Assembly: GCF_900543425.1 (NCBI RefSeq)
Contig: NZ_UQRQ01000038.1
Coordinates: forward strand, 1-18,528
Direction: 5' to 3'
Source: an uncultured Sanguibacteroides sp.
GTDB lineage: Bacteria; Bacteroidota; Bacteroidia; Bacteroidales; Marinifilaceae
Length of the DNA: 18,528 nucleotides
Shown here: in pieces, positions 7,177 through 14,491 of the stretch
How positions within the stretch are numbered: position 1 is the first letter of the stretch
Layout of the letters: the number at the start of each line of letters is the position of its first letter
The notes under the pieces: generated by a model
The model's database searches: none
Told to the model about the DNA's origin: nothing
What the model saw: only the letters and a program-made list of their open reading frames with translations
Made by a program: the position numbers and the translations under genes

Positions 7177-7358
7177 CGGTTGAAGACAGGAACGATTTAA
7201 CGGTGTCTCTATAAAATTCGAATTGTATTTTGCTCGTGTTACAGAAAATTTATTTGTTTAGGCATTTATTCCTTGTAATTCGATAATTCTTCTTGGATGA
7301 CAGAGTCCGATAGAATAAAATATACTAAATAAATCCCTGTTTTTTTAATTTATTTTTT

Positions 7359-7366
7359 TACTTTTG
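7359..7366 (+). promoter_or_regulatory. Possible -7 element for the MFS-kinase gene
   Basis: TACTTTTG matches TAnnTTTG and is the same octamer as in the two upstream promoters (6021 and 6760), but the expected TTTG at 19-21 bases upstream is absent (a T-rich stretch is there instead). Confidence 0.4.
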
Positions 7367-7384
7367 CAGTTGAATAATGCCGCT

Positions 7385-7418
7385 ATAACGGTTATTTGCA
7401 ACATGTTGTGATTATCAC
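7385..7418. promoter_or_regulatory. Cluster of three short palindromes, possible operator
   Basis: ATAACGGTTAT, CAACATGTTG and GTGATTATCAC stand side by side within 34 bp, each a perfect inverted repeat with a 0-1 base centre, directly downstream of the -7-like element. This is the kind of placement expected of dimeric repressor sites, but no regulator can be named. Confidence 0.35.
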
Positions 7419-7480
7419 GTAAGTCTAGTTGATAATTTCGGCGTGTTTTTTTTATGCCTTGATGTAATGATATAAATAAT

Positions 7481-9322
7481 ATGAAAAACCAGATCAAAGA
7501 AAAACTATGGACAGGTTCGTTTGTAAAAATCTGTTTGGTGAATTTTTTCATTTTCGTGAATTTCCATGCCCTTCTGCCGACATTCCCGTACTTCGTAGAG
7601 TACCTCGGTGGGGATTCGGTGTCTATCGGACTGGCTACGGCCCTATTTTCTCTCGCTTCCATCATCTCCCGTCCTTTTGTGGGATGGCTCGTTGATACGA
7701 AAGGGCGTTGTACGATTCTCGTCATAGGATTGATTGGTATGTCGCTTATCCCGATGGGTTATTTTCTGGCAGTGGGTATAGCATTTGCCATCGTATTGCG
7801 TACCATACACGGAGTTTTCCATGCCGCATCAAGCAATGCCGCCTCCACTTGGGTTACGGACATCATCCCCCGTAGCCGTATGGGGGAGGGACTCGGAATG
7901 TTTGGTCTGTCCATGGCTCTTTCTACGGCTCTTGCACCTGCGATAGGGTTGGCCATAATGAATTCTTTGGGCGGTGTACCTTCTGCTTTCGGATTTAAGG
8001 CTCTTTTCGGAATGGTGGCCTTAGTGGCTCTGCTGGCTTTGATTATAGGCATCTTCATCAGGAGTCGTAATTATACACTTTCTCCCAACAACCTCCGACT
8101 AAACGAGTTGTTTGAGCATAAATCTATCCCGGCATCCATTACCCAGTTTTTCTTTATGATAGCTTATGGTGTGATCGAGGTTTATGTGGCCATATATGCC
8201 ACCAAGAACGGGCTTCTGAGCGGAGGGATCTATTTTATTTTCATCGCTATTGCTACAGTTCTGACGCGTATTATCCTCGGCAGGGTGATAGACCGCTATG
8301 GAGAAGCCATATTGGTTTATACGGGTAACATTGCAATCATCCTCGGTATATTGCTGCTTGTGTTTGTACATACTGTGCCTTGCTATATTATTTCGGCTCT
8401 TTTGCTGGGCTATAGTTTCGGAGCCATACAACCTTCGCTTCAGACGATGGCGATGCACTCGGTTGCACCCGACCGCAGGGGAGCTGCAAGTTCAACGTTC
8501 TTCTGCGCCTTTGACTTGGGAATTGCTTTGGGGGCTTTCGTCGCTGGGATATTGGTGAAGTACGTGGGGTATGACTGGATGTTTCTCTACATAGGTATTT
8601 CTTGTGTACTTTCACTCGTGTATTATATTATATTCGGACGTAATCACGAATCATCCCTGAATCCCGGTAATGACAATTCTTTTTCCGTCGTAGAAGCGAT
8701 TGAAAATATGAAAGATATTCAGCATTTGCCGCTTGTTATTACCATATCGCGTGAATACGGTAGCGGTGGACATGCGATAGGTGTGTTACTCGCGAGCAAA
8801 TTGGGGATAAAACTCTATGACAGCAACCTGATAGAAATGACAGCCAAAGAAAGCGGACTGAGTGAAGTATTCGTGAAAGCCAATGAGCAGAAATTGCGCG
8901 ACAACCTGCTTTTTGACCTCAATATGAATATTACGGGAGTAACCCCGGGCGATGACCCGACCCAAGCAGCTATGTTTTATGCCCAGAGTAAAATTATACG
9001 CGACCTTTCCGGCAGGGAATCGTGTGTCATCGTGGGGCGTTTGGCAAATTTTATTCTGAAAGGTAAGGCAAATTGTTTCAATGTATTCATCCATGCTGAC
9101 AATTCATTCAGATTGAATCGTATAGTCGAACAATACGGCATCGACAGGGATATAGCAGAGAAAGAGATGATGCGGGTTGACAAAGCAAGGGCCGAACATT
9201 GCCGCCATTTTACGGGCAAGGAATGGGGGGCGAGCAAATATTACGACTTATCCGTCGACAGTTCCGTGTTCGGAATTGAAGAAACAGCCGAGGATCTGTA
9301 CTCAATTATAAAAAAGATGTAA
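7481..9322 (+). CDS. Fusion protein: MFS transporter plus cytidylate-kinase-like domain
   Basis: A 613-residue protein in two parts. Residues about 14-386 are a 12-helix major facilitator superfamily transporter with the loop motif GWLVDTKGRCTIL (68-80) and its second-half counterpart GRVIDRYGEA (267-276); the nearest style is drug or sugar-efflux MFS. After a polar linker (about 387-417), residues 418-612 form a cytidylate-kinase-like domain (Cytidylate_kin2 type): ITISREYGSGGHAIG at the nucleotide loop (420-434), CVIVGRLANFIL (515-526), VDKARAEHCRHFTGKEWG (567-584) and YDLSVDSS. The loop lacks the classical GKT/S, as is usual for this subfamily. Substrates of both halves are unknown; transport coupled to phosphorylation is speculation. 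The coding sequence looks richer in G+C than its neighbours, and it stands between the sigma and anti-sigma genes. Confidence 0.9.
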   Translation: MKNQIKEKLWTGSFVKICLVNFFIFVNFHALLPTFPYFVEYLGGDSVSIGLATALFSLASIISRPFVGWLVDTKGRCTILVIGLIGMSLIPMGYFLAVGIAFAIVLRTIHGVFHAASSNAASTWVTDIIPRSRMGEGLGMFGLSMALSTALAPAIGLAIMNSLGGVPSAFGFKALFGMVALVALLALIIGIFIRSRNYTLSPNNLRLNELFEHKSIPASITQFFFMIAYGVIEVYVAIYATKNGLLSGGIYFIFIAIATVLTRIILGRVIDRYGEAILVYTGNIAIILGILLLVFVHTVPCYIISALLLGYSFGAIQPSLQTMAMHSVAPDRRGAASSTFFCAFDLGIALGAFVAGILVKYVGYDWMFLYIGISCVLSLVYYIIFGRNHESSLNPGNDNSFSVVEAIENMKDIQHLPLVITISREYGSGGHAIGVLLASKLGIKLYDSNLIEMTAKESGLSEVFVKANEQKLRDNLLFDLNMNITGVTPGDDPTQAAMFYAQSKIIRDLSGRESCVIVGRLANFILKGKANCFNVFIHADNSFRLNRIVEQYGIDRDIAEKEMMRVDKARAEHCRHFTGKEWGASKYYDLSVDSSVFGIEETAEDLYSIIKKM

Positions 9323-9834
9323 TTTCAGTATGTTTAAAATTAAACGGTTGTGTCATTGAATTGGGAGGGATACAGGTAGGTCACTTAACTCTTGTTTAAG
9401 GATTTGCCATTTAGCTTTTGTACCCGGATGTGACTAAAATGCTTGTTTCGTAATATACAGTTTGTTTATTTCAGACTTAATGATTTGCTTGATGATAATA
9501 CTATTGTCGGAATATTCAATCATGTTTTTTTTCAGGATAGTTTGCCTGAAGAGATGTTGTTTCCATATTATTTTTGAGATGTTAATAATATCAAAGCAAA
9601 ATAAAAGATGAGTAAAATACCGGCATATGAATTAGTATGAATTTTTTTATTGCCGGCCTTTAACGAGTCTTTATTTTATTAGATACGTTCTATTCATTCG
9701 TTGCTAATTATTACTGGTAATTTATTGTGTGACAAATGTATCTGAAAAAAAATATTTTTTCGAAAAAAAAACAAAAATTCTTGTCGCACAAAATAGGGGG
9801 GTCTCCGTTTTAAAGATGTAATAAGATAAAAAGT
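9323..9834. other. Long leader/spacer upstream of fecR
   Basis: About 510 bp without an intact gene. It contains a 47-codon protein-like open stretch with no start (9434-9577), an inverted repeat CCGGCA (9620-9625) / TGCCGG (9651-9656) that could be a weak hairpin, and a structured A/T-rich block just before fecR (9725-9802). No clear U-tract terminator for the MFS-kinase gene is seen. Confidence 0.5.
9725..9802 (+). promoter_or_regulatory. Inverted repeat and G-run upstream of fecR, candidate ECF-sigma control region
   Basis: TTGTGTGACAA (9725-9735) and TTGTCGCACAA (9781-9791) form an 11-bp inverted repeat with one mismatch (G-U possible in RNA). Between them runs a smaller A/T stem (GAAAAAA and TTTTTTC). 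A run of seven Gs follows at 9796-9802, 33 bases before the ATG. The general look, an A/T-rich tract followed by a G-run, fits what I expect upstream of Bacteroidetes anti-sigma genes controlled by their own ECF factor, but the exact sigma recognition sites cannot be assigned. Confidence 0.4.
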
Positions 9835-11022
9835 ATGGAGATAGAGATGGAGATTTCAACGACTTTAATTTATAGAAAAATAGAAGGTACGCTATCGGAA
9901 GAGGAGAATCGGAGATTTGAAGCGTGGTTAGATGAAAGTAAACTTCATCGGCGTTACTTTGAAGAGATGAAGAGAATGAACGGGATGCCAAAAGCCCAAC
10001 AGCTTTCGGAAGAAGAGATAGAGGAGGCGTGGCTTGAATTTGCTCGTAGACTTAAAAAGAGGCAACGTTTGAACTATTTTCGTCGGCCGATGGTTGTCTA
10101 TTGGAGTGCAGTAGCCGTGATTTGCATAGGATTGTTTATCTCTATTTCATTGAATGTTAAGAATGACAAATCTTTAAGATCTATTCCTGTTGCACATCAG
10201 ATTACGCCAGGACAGAGGGATGCCATATTGTACTTATCGGATGGCAGTCAGCATCGTTTAGGCAAACGAAATAATTCTTTCCAAGAAAAATCAGGTGTTG
10301 AAGTAAAGGTGGATAGTACTCGTTTGGTATATTCCGCCCAAGTACAAAAAACGGACTCTGTACAGGAATTGATTTTTCACAAACTGGATGTTCCGAGAGG
10401 AGGGGAGTATACGGTAGATTTGGAAGATGGAAGCAAAGTATATATGAATTCGGAATCCAGTTTGACTTATCCGGTTGTTTTTGTTGGAAAGAGCCGGGAA
10501 ATTTATTTGGAAGGCGAGGCTTATTTTGAGATACAAAAAGATACTCTTCGTCCTTTTATTGTGCATGCCGGAGATATGAATATTACTGTTTTGGGAACGA
10601 GTTTTGGGGTAACTTGTTACAAGGATGAAGAGGATGAGCATACTACTTTAGTACACGGAAAGGTTGAAGTGAATTTAAAAAACAAACCGGATAGTTATTA
10701 TATTTTGGAACCGGGGATGCATCTTCGTTACGATAAGAAATACGACATAGTGGTGAAAAAACGGGTAAATGTTCAGGAGTATATAGCTTGGCATGAGGGG
10801 AAATACATTTTCAATAAAAAGCGTCTGGAAGATATATTAACGATTTTATCCCGGTGGTATGACTTTACGGTCTTTTATCAAAATGCAGAGGCGAAGGAAA
10901 CTTTGTTTTCTGGAGAGTTAAAACGTTTTGATGATTTCAATTATATCCTTCATCTGTTGGAGGAGGTAGGTGATGTGAAATTCATAGTGGATAAAAATAT
11001 GGTAAAAGTACAAAAACGATAA
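9835..11022 (+). CDS. FecR-family anti-sigma factor
   Basis: A 395-residue inner-membrane anti-sigma regulator. The cytoplasmic N-terminus (1-85) is helical and charged and should bind the ECF sigma factor. One transmembrane helix lies at about 87-106 (VVYWSAVAVICIGLFISISL). The periplasmic FecR domain spans about 184-280 (LDVPRGGEYTVDLEDGSKVY, YLEGEAYFEIQKD, FIVHAGDMNITVLGTSFGVT, HGKVEV), and a DUF4974 domain closes the protein (about 325-394, YIFNKKRLEDILTILSRWYDF onward). It senses the STN domain of the SusC-like receptor across the periplasm. An in-frame ATG four codons in (9847) is an alternative start. It precedes susC by 85 bp that fold into two hairpins. Confidence 0.94.
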   Translation: MEIEMEISTTLIYRKIEGTLSEEENRRFEAWLDESKLHRRYFEEMKRMNGMPKAQQLSEEEIEEAWLEFARRLKKRQRLNYFRRPMVVYWSAVAVICIGLFISISLNVKNDKSLRSIPVAHQITPGQRDAILYLSDGSQHRLGKRNNSFQEKSGVEVKVDSTRLVYSAQVQKTDSVQELIFHKLDVPRGGEYTVDLEDGSKVYMNSESSLTYPVVFVGKSREIYLEGEAYFEIQKDTLRPFIVHAGDMNITVLGTSFGVTCYKDEEDEHTTLVHGKVEVNLKNKPDSYYILEPGMHLRYDKKYDIVVKKRVNVQEYIAWHEGKYIFNKKRLEDILTILSRWYDFTVFYQNAEAKETLFSGELKRFDDFNYILHLLEEVGDVKFIVDKNMVKVQKR

Positions 11023-11049
11023 GACAGGAGAATTGTCTTCTCCTGTCTT
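11021..11049 (+). terminator. Perfect 12-bp hairpin at the end of fecR (terminator or attenuator)
   Basis: AAGACAGGAGAA (11021-11032), loop TTGTC, TTCTCCTGTCTT (11038-11049): a perfect 12-bp stem beginning in the fecR stop codon. No U-run follows, so it is not a textbook intrinsic terminator. It may instead stabilise the fecR mRNA end or partly attenuate read-through into susC. Confidence 0.55.
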
Positions 11050-11052
11050 CAT

Positions 11053-11079
11053 AGGAGATAAGTTTGCCGACTTACTCCT
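11053..11079 (+). promoter_or_regulatory. Second hairpin in the fecR-susC leader, with alternative pairing to the first
   Basis: AGGAG-A-TAAGT (11053-11063) pairs with ACTTA-CTCCT (11070-11079) as a 10-bp stem with one bulged A and loop TTGCCG. Its AGGAGA (11053-11058) is also fully complementary to TCTCCT (11039-11044) in the first hairpin, so the two foldings compete. TAAGTTTG at 11059-11066 additionally matches a promoter -7 element, with no good -33 partner. Confidence 0.45.
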
Positions 11080-11107
11080 TAGGTGTCTAATTTAACTATA
11101 CAAATTT

Positions 11108-14100
11108 ATGAAAAAAAGAAGAAAACTGTACAGACCTTTGCAAAAAAGGTGGTGTCGTAAGGTTCTATTGTGTATGAAACCTCTTTGTCTATTTTTGTTA
11201 GTATTCAATCTCGGATTGAATGCGGCAGTACATTCGCAGGATCAGCGGGTGAGTGTTAAATTGAAAGATGCGGGTATTGAAGAATTGATTTCAGCGATTA
11301 AAAGTCAGTGTGAAGTTGGTTTTTTGTATGATTATAACAAAGTGAAGCGGGTTAATTCTATCACCGTGGACATGCAGAATGCTTTGTTGAAGGAAGTGTT
11401 GGATGCGGCATTGAAAGGGACAGGCTTTAAGGCAGAAATAGAGAATGATATGATCATCATTAAAGAAGTGATCGCAAAGGATGAGAAGAAAGAAATTCGA
11501 ATTGCCGGTAAAGTTATTGATGAAAAGAAGATGCCTCTTCCCGGCGTTGCGATTTTGATCAAAGGTACGCAATTGGGTACTACTACGGGAGTAGACGGAA
11601 AATATTCGTTGAGATTACCGGATGTGAAAGATATTACCTTGATATTTAAATTTCTGGGTCTGGAGACACAGGAAATTAAATATACCGGTCAAGACACGAT
11701 CAATATAACCATGAAGGAGGAAAAACATAGGTTGGAGGATGTGGTTGTAACGGGTTATACCACTATACGGAAAGAGAGTTTTACCGGAAACGTGACGAAG
11801 GTAACTAAGGAGCAATTAATGAAGACCAATAATAAGAGTTTAATCGGAGCTCTTCAGATATTTGACCCTTCCGTACGTTTGAAGGATAACTCTATTTGGG
11901 GATCCGACCCGAATGCCTTGCCCGAATTCAATATCCGGGGTGAATCCAGTATAGCTATGGCAAAAGGTCTGGATGTAGAGTATACGAAACAGACACAACG
12001 TACTAATGTACAAGATAACCCGAATCTTCCGGTTTTTATTTTGGACGGATTTGAAGCATCAGCTCAGAAAATTTATGATATGGATATGAACCGTATCGAG
12101 AGCGTAACGATTTTGAAGGATGCGGCAGCCACGGCTATGTACGGTTCCAGGGCTGCAAACGGGGTGATTGTTATCACGACAATTGCTCCTCAACCGGGAG
12201 AGATGAGGATTACCTATAATTTCACGGGAGAAGTCGTGTTACCGGATTTGTCTGATTATAATTTGTGTAATGCTGCCGAGAAATTGGAAGTGGAGAGATT
12301 ATCCGGGGTTTTCTCTGATGATGTATACGGAGAGATGGAGTATAATAAAAAGCTGACGGAGGTATTGCGGGGTGTGGATACGGATTGGTTGGCTCTGCCT
12401 TTGCGTAATGTATTTAATCATAAACATAGTTTCTATTTGGAAGGTGGTGTAGAGAGTGTACGCTACGGTTTGGATTTCAATTACGATAGTAATGACGGAG
12501 CGATGAAGGGATCGTATCGTAGTCGTGCCGGAGCCGGTTTAACCGTGGATTTCCGCTACAAAGACAAACTTCAGATTCGTAATTATGTCTCTTATACCAT
12601 GACCCGGTCGGAGGATTCCCCTTACGGAACATTCAATGAGTATGCCAATAAACAACCTTATCTTGCCTATAAGGATGATGACGGTAAGTTGTTGGCCCAA
12701 TTGACGGACGGTACAAAGAATCCGTTGTGGAAAACCACGCTGGAGAGTTATTCCGGAAAAGGGCATATTTATGATTTGACCGATAATTTGGATATCAACT
12801 GGTATATTTTAGAAGGACTTCAATTTAAAGGACAGTTCAGTGTGACCAAGAATGATTCCAAAACGGAATCTTTTATTGATCCGGACGATCCTTCTTATCA
12901 GTATACCGCCATTAAAGAAAAAGGACAATTATCCCGTTCCTTATCAACCGGATATAATTGGAACGTGAATGCCATGTTTTACTATAACCGGGCTTTCGGC
13001 ATGCATTTTATTAATGCCACGATGGGATTGAATATAAAAGAATCTAAAAATGAAAGTTATTCCATGCTCTTTAAGGGTTTCCAATTAGGTAGTATGAATA
13101 CTCCCGCTTTTGCCGCCACTCAACCGGATAAAACGGACGTTTCCAGGACTCAAGACCGACTATTTGCCTTTTTGGCCTCTGTAAACTACTCTTTGAATAA
13201 TATTTATTTATTAGATGCTTCTGTTCGTTTTGACGGTTCGTCTCAATTTGGATCTGACAAACGATTTGCTCCTTTCTGGTCTGTCGGTCTTGGAGTAAAC
13301 TTCCATAATTATAAATGGTTGAAGGATCATTGGCTGGTAAGTACGTTGAGAGCTCGCGGTTCTTACGGAAGTACCGGTAAGGTGAATTTCCAACCCTATA
13401 CTGCTGTTACGACCTATGAAACGGATGCCGATAGTTGGTATTATACCGGTCCGGCGACTAAATTGGTTTATTTGGGGAACACCGATTTGACGTGGGAAAA
13501 GACCAATACCCTGGATGTCGGTATCGCTTTAGGTTTGTTTAGTGACCGTTATTATATCGAGGCTAACTATTACCATAAAAAGACGAATGATTTGATTGAC
13601 CAAGTAACGATTCGTTCTTCCTCCGGTTTTGATCAATATTATACTAATTCCGGTAGTGTGGTCAACAAGGGATTTGAGGTTAAGGTCAGTGCCACCGTAT
13701 ATCAGGATGAAAAATGGGTGGTTACTTTAACCGGTAATATGGCTGGTAACAAGAATAAGATTACTTCTCTCGGTAAATCAACGGAAGAATACAATAAAAA
13801 ATTGAACGAGGAGTATGATTCCAGTTGGCCTTCCTATGGACGAGAATTTATGGCTACTCCTTTCACTCAGTATTATGTAGGAGCTTCTACCTCCGCTATT
13901 TATGCTGTACGCTCGGCAGGTATCGATCCGGCAAACGGTAAAGAGAAATTTATCAAGAAAAACGGAACCAGTTCATATACATGGTGTGCGGATGATCAGG
14001 TCGTTGTGGGAGATGAAAGTCCTACTGCTAACGGAACTTTCGGTGTTAATGTGAATTACCGTGGATTTTATGTGAATGCTTATTTCTCTTACCAATGGGG

Positions 14101-14473
14101 AGCACAGTCTTATAATGAAACTTTACGGTCAAAGGTGGAGAATGCCAATATCAAGGATAATAATGTGGATAAACGGGTACTTACAGAGAGATGGAAGAAG
14201 CCGGGAGATATTTCTGCTTACATTGATTTGACCAATAATACAACAACTAAGCCGACTTCTCGTTTAGTTCAGGATGATGATTATCTGACCTTTAGCAGTT
14301 TGTCTGTCGGTTACGATTTCAAAAAAGAGTTATTGCAAAAGATCAGATTAACCTCTCTTGGGGTCCGGTTCAATGCGAATGATATATGTAGATGGTCTAC
14401 AATAAAAGAAGAGCGGGGAACCAGTTATCCGTATGCTAAGAACTATAGTTTTACCATTAGTGTAGGTTTCTAA
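11108..14473 (+). CDS. SusC/RagA-family TonB-dependent outer-membrane transporter with STN signalling domain
   Basis: A 1121-residue outer-membrane receptor. A long, basic N-terminus leads into a signal peptide (hydrophobic core about 26-40). Then come an STN domain (about 47-120, VSVKLKDAGIEELISAIKSQ onward) for signalling to FecR, a carboxypeptidase-D-regulatory-like beta domain (about 131-205, IAGKVIDEKKMPLPGVAILI onward), DVVVTGY (211-217) at the entry to the plug, the plug with FNIRGESSIA, PVFILDGFEA and the conserved DAAATAMYGSRAANGVIVITT block, and a 22-strand-type barrel ending YSFTISVGF. It imports a ligand captured with the SusD-like partner using TonB energy. The STN domain shows it belongs to a transenvelope sigma-control loop with fecR just upstream. 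Substrate unknown: no degradative enzyme gene is in view. Confidence 0.95.
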   Translation: MKKRRKLYRPLQKRWCRKVLLCMKPLCLFLLVFNLGLNAAVHSQDQRVSVKLKDAGIEELISAIKSQCEVGFLYDYNKVKRVNSITVDMQNALLKEVLDAALKGTGFKAEIENDMIIIKEVIAKDEKKEIRIAGKVIDEKKMPLPGVAILIKGTQLGTTTGVDGKYSLRLPDVKDITLIFKFLGLETQEIKYTGQDTINITMKEEKHRLEDVVVTGYTTIRKESFTGNVTKVTKEQLMKTNNKSLIGALQIFDPSVRLKDNSIWGSDPNALPEFNIRGESSIAMAKGLDVEYTKQTQRTNVQDNPNLPVFILDGFEASAQKIYDMDMNRIESVTILKDAAATAMYGSRAANGVIVITTIAPQPGEMRITYNFTGEVVLPDLSDYNLCNAAEKLEVERLSGVFSDDVYGEMEYNKKLTEVLRGVDTDWLALPLRNVFNHKHSFYLEGGVESVRYGLDFNYDSNDGAMKGSYRSRAGAGLTVDFRYKDKLQIRNYVSYTMTRSEDSPYGTFNEYANKQPYLAYKDDDGKLLAQLTDGTKNPLWKTTLESYSGKGHIYDLTDNLDINWYILEGLQFKGQFSVTKNDSKTESFIDPDDPSYQYTAIKEKGQLSRSLSTGYNWNVNAMFYYNRAFGMHFINATMGLNIKESKNESYSMLFKGFQLGSMNTPAFAATQPDKTDVSRTQDRLFAFLASVNYSLNNIYLLDASVRFDGSSQFGSDKRFAPFWSVGLGVNFHNYKWLKDHWLVSTLRARGSYGSTGKVNFQPYTAVTTYETDADSWYYTGPATKLVYLGNTDLTWEKTNTLDVGIALGLFSDRYYIEANYYHKKTNDLIDQVTIRSSSGFDQYYTNSGSVVNKGFEVKVSATVYQDEKWVVTLTGNMAGNKNKITSLGKSTEEYNKKLNEEYDSSWPSYGREFMATPFTQYYVGASTSAIYAVRSAGIDPANGKEKFIKKNGTSSYTWCADDQVVVGDESPTANGTFGVNVNYRGFYVNAYFSYQWGAQSYNETLRSKVENANIKDNNVDKRVLTERWKKPGDISAYIDLTNNTTTKPTSRLVQDDDYLTFSSLSVGYDFKKELLQKIRLTSLGVRFNANDICRWSTIKEERGTSYPYAKNYSFTISVGF

Positions 14474-14491
14474 CTTTTTAAGATTAATCAT

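Larger units (their letters stand above)
7177..7480. other. Spacer upstream of the MFS-kinase gene with promoter-like element and palindromes
   Basis: About 300 bp, AT-rich. A TACTTTTG -7-like element lies at 7359-7366 without a convincing -33 element; if used, the leader would be about 110 bases. Three short inverted repeats follow in the leader: ATAAC-G-GTTAT (7385-7395), CAACATGTTG (7399-7408) and GTGAT-T-ATCAC (7408-7418). No gene and no clear terminator for the upstream lipoprotein gene are seen. Confidence 0.5.

Noticed and set aside
9620..9656. CCGGCA/TGCCGG inverted repeat as the terminator of the MFS-kinase gene.
   Set aside because: The stem is only 6 bp with a 25-base loop, about 300 bases from the stop, and no clean U-tract follows.
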